DNA of 64,000 bases from Opisthocomus hoazin (Eukaryota > Chordata > Aves > Opisthocomiformes > Opisthocomidae): NCBI RefSeq assembly GCF_030867145.1, contig NC_134419.1, positions 73,837,403-73,901,402 on the forward strand. Direction: 5' to 3'. The stretch's first letter is position 1; the number at the start of each line of letters is the position of its first letter. A program made the translations under genes and the position numbers. This document shows positions 32,386 through 44,900 of this stretch, piece after piece. The notes below the pieces were generated by a model, which saw nothing but the letters and a program-made list of their open reading frames with translations, ran no database searches and had not been told where the DNA came from.

Positions 32386-35300
32386 GCGACCTTTCCAGGC
32401 TGGAGCAAGCAGGTGGTAGGGCAGAGCAGCTGTAGAGACTCGCCTGAAACAAGTTCATCGAAAGCTGGAAGTCGTGCACAACATGAAGAGCACTACAAGT
32501 TTTCCACCCTGGGCTGCAGCTGCTGATGTGCACTGGCACAGATGTGAGCCTTCACCGCTCTCAGCCTCTGGACTCTCTATGAAGCCCTGTCTTGTTCCTA
32601 TGCCTGGTGTTCTTCAAAACACTGAAGATAACTTTTTTTATTCCTTTGGGAAGCAGGCAGATACAAATGCAGCTGTAGAACTGTGTGAAATCTGTAGGCT
32701 TTTTCAGATTTTTCCCCTCAACTTTACTGTTTCTACCATTCTTGCAGGGTACCGAACCTCTATCTTTAGACTGAAGACAAGAATCCATTAACTCATCTCT
32801 GTACGGTAACTGCCTATAGGAAGAATCGGTCTGGTTGACCAGACTGGTATCTGGGTGTTTCAAAAGTAATCGAATGCCTGGAATTCCATGACAATCTGTA
32901 ACAACTGGCATAGACCTGATGGTAATTTGTACTCGGACTCTACCTTGTTTTTAAAAACGAAGCGGTGTTACTTGGCAAGCGGCTCCCTTTCTGGCCAGGG
33001 GTATTCCACAAAGCAACCGTTACAAGGCAGCGAGAAGTGACGGGAATTTCCGTCAGGACGTGAGCCGTGAGTGTGAAGATGCTATCATTTATTAATGTTC
33101 CTGCCTGTAGCTCTCTGCGTCTGCCTGTGGTCTGATTCTACATGTTTTTCATGAAGACATAATGTGAATCTGCTAGTGTTGGGGAGGCTTATTCCTTTGC
33201 CTAGCTGTGCTCTGTTTATAAAAATGTTTGGAAACGGTCTTTTCTCTGGTCACTGTTTAATCTGAATCGAAACGATAATCGCATTGCTGTGCAGCCATGC
33301 AGGGGCTGTAAGGTGTTGCCGAGTGCTGCGGGCTCGTTACCTCTGCAGTCCCTTGCAGAGAAGCAAGCCAAAGACAGAGAACTTACTACCTTGCCTCCAC
33401 AAGGCACAGAAAACACAGTTTCAGGTGAGCCCCTCTTGCCGTTGTAGGGGTTAGCGGGGACCCGGCTGTGGCGTGGGGCTGGTCCCCCTCTGCAGCGGCT
33501 GTACAGCCCCTGCCCCTTCCTCTGGCTGAATGTTGGAGTTGTAAGCCAGTCCTCGGTGGATCTAGCTCCGATTTCTTTGCCCTGGCTTTGTTTGCGAGGC
33601 AAACTGAGCTGCAAGGGGATGGTCCTGGAGTCGTTTGAATGTCTGTAGCCTGCTGTAAAGGGAAGGACTCAGGAGACTGAAACCGGAGGGGGAGCAGGCC
33701 ACCAAGCGCCGTTCTGAGTTGTGTGTCCCAGCACTGGCATGTAAGGCTTCATATTTTTTCGCTTGGTAAGTCATGACAGATGAGGCTAGAGAACAGGAGA
33801 ATGGTCTCTGCCACCAGTTAGCTTTGCACATCTGAGTCAGCTGCTAATCTTTCATGGTCAAAACCTCTTCTGCAACAGACCTATATTCTGTAAAGCAGCT
33901 GAACTCAAGGATCTAATAAAGGGGGTATTAATGCAGGTGTTTCTGTTGCATGGGAAACAGAATATGCAGTAAAGTTCCCTTTTGCTGTAGAGCTGCATGT
34001 GTTTCTTATTTGCTGTGTATAAATCAGCATATTTTATTTGGTCTGTAGTAATTTGTAATACATGGATCAGTGTATTCTACAGTAACTTACCCTAATTATT
34101 CAGGAATCATCCCCTGTTTAATTGTTATGACTAATTTTTCTGCCTGGTTCTTCTATTAGCTGAGCTGTGTAAGGAACTGAAAATTGCATGTCATCGTTAA
34201 TTATCTTATGGAGCAGTCATGATTCATGCCACACTAATGTCCAGGCTAATCAAGGAGCATTCCCATAGCTGACACCCAGGCAAACTTCCCTCCAAAGTCA
34301 TTATAGACTTTGGCTGATTGAGAACCTCAGGACTATGTCCAGATCTTTTTTCCTTCTCAAAATTAGATAATCTAGGTGAATTCTTTCTGCTTCTTCATGA
34401 TTTTTTTTTTTTTTGAGATGACTGCTTGCTTTGTTGTAGCATGTCATGTTCTTTCCAAGACACTGACAGCAAGCATGCCTCGCATTTTCCGAAGCGTCCT
34501 TATTTGATCACCAAAATTTGTAGTTTTTCTTTATAGGAGTGGCTTCATTAAATTCTTGGAAGTTTTCCGAAAGCTTTTGAAAATCCTGTTTTGCCTTCTA
34601 AGTTTTGGGCTGCTCTGTGCTTACATGTGAAAGGAAATGTGTGCGTACCTTAAAGCTGATAGTATCCTCCTGCAAAGCGGATAACCTTACAGTAACCTCG
34701 TATACTTTGCCTTCAGTGATAGCTGAAAGCATATAGGTATGAGAAGCCTTATGTAGGCGCTTCACCTCCCCTTGCAAAGTTCGCGGCTAGCAGCTATGTC
34801 GACAGCTCAGTAACTTCACAGAAGTAGCCATTAGTGTTTCCTGTCCTCCTCACGAACTTTAAAAATATTCATTGTTTATTCCTGATGCTAATAGTACTGC
34901 AGATGCAGAATCCTTCAGTGCCGGCAAGCGCAGGGGGAGACGATGCAGTCTCCGAGCAACGTAAAGCTCAACTAACCCACGGGGCCAGGCGGGCAGAGTG
35001 CCAGGGCAAGGAGGAGCACCTTGCACGGGGGGTCCGGGTGGGAGATGGCAGCGGAGCACGGGTCCCCTGAGACCTGCTACGCGTCACGCTGGCTGCCCTC
35101 GGCTCCCTGCCGTAGCAGGCATTTGCAGCCCGTGAGGTTAAATGGTGTTGCTCCACCTCGCCTCTGGACTATAACCTGCAGAGAAAGCTGTCCTCTCGCG
35201 CAGCAAACGTCTGCTTGTTCCAATTCTTGCAAATCTTTCTGCAGCTGCGATAGCCTCTTACCAGAGTCGCCATGACATGGTGGTGTAGGAAAAACGTGTA

Positions 35301-38190
35301 TGTTGCTTGTAGAGAGCTACTTGTTTCCTGCAGACAATTTACCCAAGCAGATTAAGATCTGAGATTTTCCAAAATAGAAATATGATAAAATACAGTGGAA
35401 AACAAGAGCTGGTGCTGCTGTAGCTACCTATTGAACTCACGGCTAAATGGGGATGGAACGTGCTGGCCAACTCATATGAACGCAGGGGGGTTCAAACGCT
35501 TGGTTTGCATCAACAAAGTTATTTACATGGAAAACAAAATAGCTTTGCTGGAAAACGTGGAAGAAGTAAGTGTTATGGGGGAACTCGTAGCTTCTCAGGA
35601 TTTACACACCCCCCCCCCCCAATCCATATCTAGAAATTTATCCAAGTATATCAGTCATCAGTGATGTTATGCTCCAAGCAATAAAGCTGCTTCCTCCCAT
35701 GGAACTAAGATTAAATATTTTGGCTCTGTAGGAAACATACAAGTAAAATATTATCTCAACTTTTTATAAAGAGTAGCAGAAATGAGTACTATGTTGAGAC
35801 ACTGTTGCAAGTCAGAAGGCCAGCTGAAATAGCACCACTCCAGCCAAAAAAAAAAAAAGGGAAAAAGTCAATGTCAATGTGCACCTTGTTTAAAACAAAT
35901 GGTTTCAAATCTAAACTTAATAATTTGATGACGTGCATGCATTCCAGCAACATAAGTCACGCACTGAAATAATAAGGTAGGCTTTCACTGTCAGCTGGTT
36001 TAAAATCTCTGCATCTGAGGTTGGGTTCATGCTGCATAAGTTGGCTTTTCAGATGCACTGAAAAATTGCAATCATAATACTTGGTGGCAAAATAAATAAG
36101 TTAAAGATTAATAAAGCAGACGTGAACCATGCTTGTGACGTGGTTTTTCACTCATGCTGACATTTCTCCTGGTCACAGCACATGGCCGGTTGCTCGCGCT
36201 GAACTTGGTGGTGACCCCTCACACCAGATGCAGAAGGTACAGAAGGAAGCGAAGAACAGGTTGGCTTCGTTAACAGCCGCTTCTCTCACAGGGGTTTTGA
36301 GGGGCAGTGGGAAAAGCCAGGACTCTGCAAGTCCTGGGGGAAGGTTTTGGGCAAAAAACTTCACCTCTACCGTAGCTGGCTCAAGCCGTGATGACGAGTT
36401 CTTCACTTCCATCAGGCATCATGGTGTTTTCCAGGGTCACAGAGCAATAACCTTACTGCTGGTCACGCTCTTATGGGACATTTAAAGCCTAGGGATGGGC
36501 AGTATGCTCCCGGCGTGGTATGATGCCCACAAAAGGTGCCAAATGCGGCCAGGCTATCTCCTGAGCTGTGGTGCTCGGCTTCTGCCTTCTCTTGCAGCAG
36601 GACGTATGGGACAGAGCGGTTGCACTGAGCTTCCCCCTCCTCTCTCTCCCCGTGTTACGCCCCAGCCTGTGAGCCTGGCCGGTTCACCGCAGGGAGCCAT
36701 GGCTTCTCTTCCATTCCCCAGCAAAACGCTGGAGCAAAGCACGGCCGATGGGCCTGTGGCATCGGTGATGGCCTTGTGGCATCCAGGAGAGGCACAGGCG
36801 AGCTGGGTGGGATGGCCCATCCCTCGTGTCCCAGCATTTCATGTGCTGCGGCTCCTGTTTTGCAGTGAAGTCCCTTTAGGGACAGGTCATGGCTCCCCTG
36901 GGAGGCCAGATCAGCCAGGTCAAAGGGACAGTAGAAAGAAGGAAGAGAGGAAGCTTTGGGAGCTTTGTTCTCAAACGAGGAAACTCAAGACTCCACTTGT
37001 TTCTGGTCTGGGAGGTTTAATAATGTCACGGTGTTTGGAGGATCGTGCCTGTGCTCAGAGCAGCGAGTGGGGTTCCCCTCTGTTGAAGTACAACCACGAC
37101 TCGTTACGAGTTGCAGTTCGTTACCACGTTGGCTTCCGTGAGGCTGTATCAAATACTAGCATGTACTGCAAAGAGAAGTGGTGACAGTAAGTTTTATTTG
37201 CAACCTGCTCTTTAACGTGGACTGGACGTTTTCAGACAGTTCAGGAATGCTGGGGCTGGCTAAGCTTTAAATCCACACAGGTGTCTCCCTGTGGTCTGCA
37301 GAGATCGTGAATGTACGGCTCCCAGCAATAATTACTGCTGGTGAAATATGGAACTAATAAATGTCTCCAGTTAGCGGCAAATTGAAGAACATGTTTTAAA
37401 TAGTAAGAATATTGTTTTAACTCCCATAAGGGTAAGAACATGTATCTGTAGACTTGGTTAATAAACAATTATGCTGTAAAATTAAACATATGGAAAATAT
37501 TTCCTTTTCTGTTTTCTGATTTATGACTTAATTTAAACATTTAGGGACAATGTTCTTTACTGCAAAAGAAAACAACTTGTGTATGGGCAGGTTCTTAAAG
37601 ATATTTGATTTGCGTCTATGAATATGAATTTGTTCCCCAAACTCTTATGCATGGGGAAGTGTATAAATACAAGTGGTTCATCTAGCTTCAAAGTAGAGCA
37701 TAGGCGCCTTCAGAGTCAACTTCTGAAAGGTGACTCACAAGCAAAATCTGTCAGAGTTTCAAGAATTCATCCTAAATCGTTTTTCCATGAGGCAATCGTC
37801 CCCAAGTCAGTCTGCTCTAAGGACTAGTCTGGGACCTGTCTCCAAAGTAGATGAACACCAGTGGGTTTTGCCAGTTGGCAGCCTGGGACCCAAAATATCT
37901 GTTACTTCTTAGTGCAGGTACACCGTGCTGAAGTCTGCGATTTGGAAGTGAGTGTGTGCAAATCATTTGTGGAAACTTTCTTTTGTTTCATCTTGTAAAA
38001 CTTCGTAATTCAGCTGCTGCCCAGAGCGTTGTTAAGCTTGAGGGTATGAAGTGCTGCAATGGTTTCATTTTCAAATCACAGTTTTAATGCATTGTAGGTG
38101 TTTTGAAGTCTAAAAGCATTCTCAGAACAAGGAAAGTTTCTTATTACCAACACTGGGGTCAAATAAACTCTATTGGGGCTTTTATTGGGG

Positions 38191-38231
38191 TTTTTTGTTT
38201 GTTTGTTTGTTTTGTTTTTTTGTTTTTTTAA
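38191..38231. repeat. (GTTT)n-type simple repeat
   Basis: T-rich tract made of GTTT units running into T homopolymers. Confidence 0.85.
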
Positions 38232-38895
38232 AGTACCGCAGCTGAGGTTTTCTATAAAATCTTTCAGGCTGAGGGGATGTAACGGGCATTCAGACTTTAG
38301 ACAAAATGTTTTGATGCTGCTGATGCTGAAGAGGGGATGCTTGCTTAAACACTTTAACGTCTGTTTAAGCAGCTTTCTGGCATCACTCCCTTACATCACT
38401 CCATGTCAAGTCAGAGTATAACTTTATTGGGTTTAGTGTATATATTTGTGCAGGTCATTGCACCTCCTGTTTATTAAGGATACTGCAGACTGGGTTTCTT
38501 AGCCTAAGTGTGGCTAAGACAAATACCAGCGGAGTCTGACAGAAAATGTACAGCCTTAATAGATGTGCTGTTATACCCTGTTGAATTTTGTTGTTGTATT
38601 TATTTTGCTCAGAAAGAGAAAACAAGTAATTAGCCAAGAAAGCTCACAGCTGCATAGCATACTCCCCTCTCTCCTATATACACACAGTCTATTGGTATGT
38701 ACAAAACTGGCACTAATGAAACATAAATAGATCCTTTTCCTGTGTGGAAAAGACTTTTAGCATTGAATTGGAATGAAAGCAATAGGGTTCTTTGGAAATC
38801 CTAGTCATTTGGGTTCCCAGTTTGGCTTTTGGGCTCTAAAGCCCTTTCCACTTCACACATGGTACGATGTCTCCATGGGTTTCTTGTGTTGGTGG

Positions 38896-38931
38896 TTTTT
38901 GTTTTGTTTTGTTTTGTGTGTTTGTTTGAAC
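38896..38931. repeat. (TTTTG)n simple repeat
   Basis: Successive TTTTG units followed by a TGTGTTTG tail. Confidence 0.8.
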
Positions 38932-41269
38932 CTGCTGGGAGATGGGATCCTGTCTGTGGATTTCTGTAGCCACGTTATTTGCTGCAAAAATCTAAGCTTG
39001 CCTTGAAGTTCCTGTTTCTGGGTGGCTGGGGCTGTTAAAACCCTAACCCAAGCCTTCTCAAACCTCAGTCAGAGGCATCCAAGCTGGTAATTGCCTGATG
39101 TTAGGGAAATCCTGAAATCATCGTTCTGAGATAAATCGATTGCCTCCGGGTCGTTTCAGGCCGTACTTCATTCCTGTGCCTGAAAACGGCGATGCAGCGA
39201 GCCGGCACTGGTGACGCTGGCTGCTCGGTGGGGCTGGACCACCCCGGGCTGGCTGCGGGCGCACACCCCCACCCCTCGGTGGGACCCTCCGGCCAGCCCT
39301 TCGGCAGGGCTCCACTGCTGCCTTTTTCTACCCAAAAACTCCAGGAGAAAGCTTTCTTTGCACAGATGCTTGAAGAGGCAGCTGCAGCCCCTCCACAAGC
39401 CTGAACTCTTCCTCTCATGGATTTCGGGCTGCGTCCCTGGCGTACTCTGCTTCCAGCAACCACCCCTTGTTCTGGAATCAAAGCTCCTCTTCCTCCTGGC
39501 AGCCATGGAGCCTCTGTCCATGAATTGCGACTTCCCACCCCTAAGATCAAAGCTAGGTCCCAGCTTCTTTTGTGGTTATCTCCCCCCCCCATTTGAACTT
39601 CTCGCCTCAGTTCCTAAACCCAACGTTGCACGAGAGGCTCGTCAGGCTCCGAGCGGTGCCTTTTGACACCACGTTATCCCCGTGCGCTCCTCCAAGTCAC
39701 CTGCACCTCTCTTTTTCTCAAGCCAAAATAGCCACCCACTTGCAGACCTGGCTGTGCACCAGGTCTCGGCCACTGCCAGTCACATCTATTCTGCTCTCTC
39801 CTGCTTCTTTGTGAAAAAAACCCCAAATGCTGGGTCCTTTCTTCACCTACAGTTACTCTCAAGCTGATGGTTTCGAGATGTTAGCAAGCAATGCAGTGAA
39901 GTCACGGCGTCTATCTCTATGCCTCCGCAGCGTTTCTGGTCAGAGGTGCCTCACGTTCCAAGCACAGCAGGATGACATCTTCACCGCTGTGCCCTGTGGC
40001 TTTGAAGACCTTGAATACAATTCAGATAGCCTTTCTGCATTTTGTTTTAAAGCAGGGAAAGGTGATTTGGCTTCAGGTGAGGCAGGGTGGACTGGCTTAC
40101 ACAAACTGCATGAAATGTGGTAGAATCCTACCCTTTGATGCCCTCCCAGTAGGAGCAAACTAATGAATTCCCCATTCCTGTTCTCGTGGAGCCACTCAGA
40201 AGAAAACAGTTTTCTTGTTTGGTGCAACATGTTTGCTTTCTAATTCTTCTGTGCTTTTTAAACAGCTGCCTTTCTGTGCAGGCGGTCCCTTGGCATCAGT
40301 AGGAAACCTGTCTGAACCTTGGAGAAGTTCACGCGAGCGGTTAGGGAAGAGCTAGCCTGAGTTCAGCCGCCTCTTTCCCACTATCTAGCAGAAACCCCTC
40401 CTTCAGACTTTCTACGCGCTGTGTGGAATTTCCTCTTCTGTCTGGCTGAATTTTTGGAGAGCCTTAAACACTGGCAGTGGCTCTGCAAAATTTTTCTGGG
40501 GAACTTGGTAGAAGTTGAGCTGAAATGGTGAATTATAATGAGAGTAAAGAATGTAACTTCGCGTCGTTCCTCATGAGACTCGGTTTCTGCTGTCATGTTG
40601 CCAGCATTGTGGCTCTCGGTGCTTACCTGGGGCTGCTGGACCCCCAGCTCTGCAGAGCTGCTCTCGGTGAGTTCCTACAGGTTTGGGCTCTCAAGGCTTA
40701 AACAGAACGCCCTTGTCTCGGAAAGCTTTCCTATCCCAGGACGTGCACCAGCAGACTGCAGCAGGGAGGTGGAGGGTGGCTTGTAGACAATGACAAATTT
40801 TCCAGAGGTCTGCTCTTTCTGTAGGCAGGGGTATCATATACAGGAATTGCGAAGCTAGCCCCCAGACTGCTGACATGGAGCAGTGGCAGATCTGCAAGGT
40901 ACCGGGCACTAAGTTAGATAAACTTTGAAATGCCTTATTGTTCTGTTTCTCAAATGCACCCTCACAGCAATGTTCAGTGCTTTAATAACAGTTTCCTTAG
41001 AAAGTTCAAAATGTTTTAGATGTCACGATGCCAGCAAAAATATCATGTAGGGAAACAAAACAAATATGTAATTCTTAATGGGAAAGGTCACTTTCCTATC
41101 CCTTCCTCCTACCTGCTGGGAACAGTTGTTTAACTGTGTGGGTTTGCCCATCTGAAGCGGTGCCCCTTCGAGCTTTTCTGCCCGCATCTCCCTTTTGGCA
41201 CGGAGAGTTTCAGTCTCTTATCGTAGCCCTCGGCCCCTTTGTGTGTGTGGAAACAGCTGTTGCCACACG

Positions 41270-41690
41270 GTTTGTCGTGCGGCCGTGAGCCGGCGCGGCG
41301 TGCAGCCCGGCAGCGGTGAGGAACGCCTCGCTGGCCGCAGCAGATAGCAGCCCCGCGTCGGTCCCCGCGCAGCCCGGGGAGCTTTATCTGGCGGGGAGCT
41401 CTCGCTTTGTTTTCTCTCCTCGGTGGGCTCCCGTCCTCACCAGAACTCTGGACCTAAAGTGCAGCGCGCAGTCACGTAAGGAAAAAGCGTCAGGGAAACG
41501 TTGTGTCGGGGATAAGCTGAGGACGTAGGCTGGTGTTGAGATCTTAATTGCGCGTGCTTGGCAAGCGGAGAAGGTGGCGGGAGCCTAATCAGAGACCGGG
41601 CAGTCGGCTGCTCTGGGGGGCAATCCATGTCCCCGGGACACAGTGGGAGGTGAAGTACGAACTCGCACGCACGCAGAGGGAGGAAGCCTC
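41270..41690. promoter_or_regulatory. Small intragenic CpG-rich island in GRK5 intron 1
   Basis: CpG dinucleotides are dense here compared with the flanking intron, especially 41275-41400. The sequence includes GCCGGCGCGGCG and CCCCGCGTCGGTCCCCGCGC. It is a candidate alternative promoter or enhancer; no start site can be assigned. Confidence 0.45.
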
Positions 41691-41880
41691 CGCTCGACGA
41701 AGTGGATATTTTTGCCTGTTGTTATTTTCTTCCAGTTTCACCACTGCGTATTGGCAAAGAGACTGCAGATCTCTTTAGAAGTGGTCAGAGGAAGCAAAGC
41801 CGCAGAAAGGAATCGAAATGGCTGATCGCTGAATAACGACGGTATTTCCATACTGTCTCTGTGTGACACGTGCGCGTTTT

Positions 41881-41903
41881 ACACACACACACACACACAC
41901 ACA
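41881..41903. repeat. (AC)n microsatellite
   Basis: Eleven AC units plus one base. Confidence 0.95.
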
Positions 41904-44900
41904 GAGAAGTACGCAGTCACCTGTGTAACAGATCAGCGCGGAGAATTAGTGCCCCTGTGCTAATGGCTGAGACCACTGGAAACTCCTGGGGGAGACACCA
42001 GTGATTCCTCTTCCTTTGCTGTGATTGCTGCTTCCAGCTGTGATTGCTCTTCCTCTGGTGCAGCCTTGCCTGGGGCTCTCAGCTGGCCTTGCTGCGGTAA
42101 ACTCCGGTTCTTACTGCTTTATCTCAAGGTCCGCGAGCTCTTCTCCCAGCGCCATCGCCTCTCCTTTGCCTCGCGGTGCAGTCCGACGCGTGCATCACCT
42201 TCTTCTTTGCTTTGTGCCTTTTGGAACGCTGGATTCCTGTACGAGCCCCCTCTCTCCTCGTTTCCCCACAGGCGTCTCTTCAGGGAGTACGACCTTTCAT
42301 CTCCCGCTGCTCCATACGTTCATAATTCGAAAAAAAAAAGGTGATGTTTTGCAGAGTGCTACAAAAGACCATGAAGCTTTAGGACCTCTTGTAAATGTTT
42401 TATGATAAATACCACTCAGGAATCTTTTGAGCACTACAGCTGGCTCTCCAGTGAAGGCTTAACTTGTTTGCCTGAAGTGTTTTACTTTTTAATTATATAT
42501 ATATATATATAATTTGCACTGTTTATGTATCATATTAGGCACATAAGAATTGTAGACAATTTTGCCTAAAAAGAAGTTGCATCTTAGACTGTACTGCTGA
42601 TCTCTTATAATTTGGATTTTTTTTTTTTTGTGGCAATAACTAGAGCCAGCTGTCAGAGGAAGGCATAATGCTTTGACTGTCCCCTAATAAAATATTTGGG
42701 AAGGGTTTTTTTGTCTCACTAGCCAGGGATCACCAGACAGTTGAAGTCTGATGCTTAGCACTGATTTTTGATGTGTTTGACCCAAACACCCATGCAGGCT
42801 TCCACATCATTCCTAATAAATTACTGGAGATATGGCCCAACCCTGAGTTCTCCCTCTGAGCAGCTGAACCTGCCACACCAAGTGACCTTCTGCAGGCACC
42901 TGGACAAAGTAGCCAGAGAAGCAGCTAATCCTATTCTTAGCTCGGCACGCTAGCTATCTGCGAGAGGACAGCCTGACAGAGATGGCTGGTGACATATTTG
43001 TCCAAGGGAGGGAGGCTTTTGCCAAGATGCTGTGGGTGCTGCTCTATGGAGTTGAGTTTAGAAGGAGAAAAATCTGTGAAATGTGAATTCAGAAACACAG
43101 CTGTTGTTAAAGAAATACGGAGCTGTTCCCAGTAACACAGATATATTCAAGATACAGATATTTTTTAAAAATTATTTTTTAAATATCAGCAAATTAAACA
43201 GTAAATGCTGCGGTGTCAGCCAAAGTTAACTCTACCTAATACTTTTGGCTTGGCCACCAGAGGTGGTAGCAAGCTGTAAGTGCAGTTAAATGCTGTTTTT
43301 ATTTCATTTCTTTTTAAACTTAAAGCCCTTTATGCGGGTTAAACATTCTGGGACTTGTGCTTGACTGTCACCCAGCAGTTTCAGCGGTGAGTACGTGCTA
43401 CAGTTCTCCCTCCGTGCCCCGTCTGGAGCAGTTAGGGGTTTGCCACCAGCTTCAGGAGGAGAGCGTGGCTTCGCAGCTCGCCCAGGAGCAGCCTGTGCTT
43501 GAGGGTCGCCCTGCGGTGCCGTTGCTGGCTCAGGATGGCAGCTGCGTACAGACACTCCGCAGATTTTTGTAAGCCACTAAGGAAAAAAAAAACCAAGCAG
43601 CAATTTAAGAGCAATTGCAATACCTGGCAAACAGCTGCTCTCTGTTGTCTGAAATCAGGGCTGCTTCGCTGCAGGGCGTTCAGTCTGCTGTAGGCTCTGC
43701 CAGCCATCCAGTGAGGTCCTCTGAAGCACCCATCTGCAGGCACCCACCCCACGCTGCTGGGGACCCTGGTACCAGGAGCTCCCCAACGGGAAATACAGGT
43801 TGCTCACTCGGTGTGTTTCCAGTGACCCCAAAGTCACTGGACTTCAGATGCTTGAACTGGGCGGTGTGAAGCCTCCCCTGAGCTTCCTGAGCCCCTTTCT
43901 GCCCACCTCCCTTTGGCTGGGTGCTGCCAGAGCAGGGAGACCTGCCTCCTCTCCTCCCCTCCTTCCCTGGGGAGATATCTCTCCAGGGATAACTCCACAA
44001 CGTCCCCAGCAACTTTTTTTCGTCTCCTGTATTTTTCAGCAGTTGATGCCAGTCAGGATTTTGGCTAAGCCTGTAGTGGTCAGGATGGCCCCAGCAGATA
44101 CAGGAGGATTTGGCTGTAGGAGTCCCTCAGTGGCATCACTGTCTGGGCTGGGGCTGAAAATGGCAGGATCCATCATGGTGGAGCTTCTCCTGGAGGACCT
44201 CAGTCCTGTAGTGCTCGAGCCTGAAATCTTCCGGTGCTTCTGCTGCAAACTGGGTGCGATTCTGGTGCTGAGGGTAACACAGCTATTTAGGATGTGGTGC
44301 CATCTGAAAGAACTTAAATGTGGAGACAAGAGGTGACTGTGGCTTCTGCGTTGTTTGCTCTAACCATCAGCAAAGGTGGAAGCTGATCCCTGTGGACAGG
44401 TTTTAGCTGTGCTCCTCTGTGCTCTGGAGAATGAATGCAGAATGTTACTGCTCTGGACTCTTAAAGCCACGGATTTCATGCATGGATGTAACATAAGAAG
44501 TCACTTCAGTTCAGCAGAAAAATATTTGGACCCACTAGGCGGGGGATTGTTTCTTATTATCTGCATCTTGGGTAACAAATCCGCTCTGATAAATGCAGAC
44601 AATATCAAGTCCATTGTTGTTGGCACCCAAAAATAATAGATAAGTTGTCTTGGGCAGTTCTAGTGGATGATGTCCAAAGATGACAGGCTTTTGCTGCTGA
44701 TAAGTTCAAAGTAAATGTGGTTTTTTAGGTACATAGGAGAATTGTTGTTGCTTCTGGGTACTGAGTGTTCCTAGTCTAGTTACGTAAGAACAAACAGTGA
44801 CGAAGTTGGCTTGAAGCCTTCTTCAAGGTTTATTTGGATCACAAAGAGAGTTCCCTACTCTGTAAAAAGAGAAAACTGGGTTGATTTCTCATTTGAAGCC

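Larger units (their letters stand above)
32386..41269. other. GRK5 intron 1, unique sequence with simple repeats
   Basis: Nearly nine kilobases without a recognised gene. It contains an AT-rich, homeobox-site-rich block at 33950-34300, a CpG-enriched patch at 34920-35110, a C run near 35610, and GTTT/TTTTG simple repeats at 38191-38231 and 38896-38931. Confidence 0.45.
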
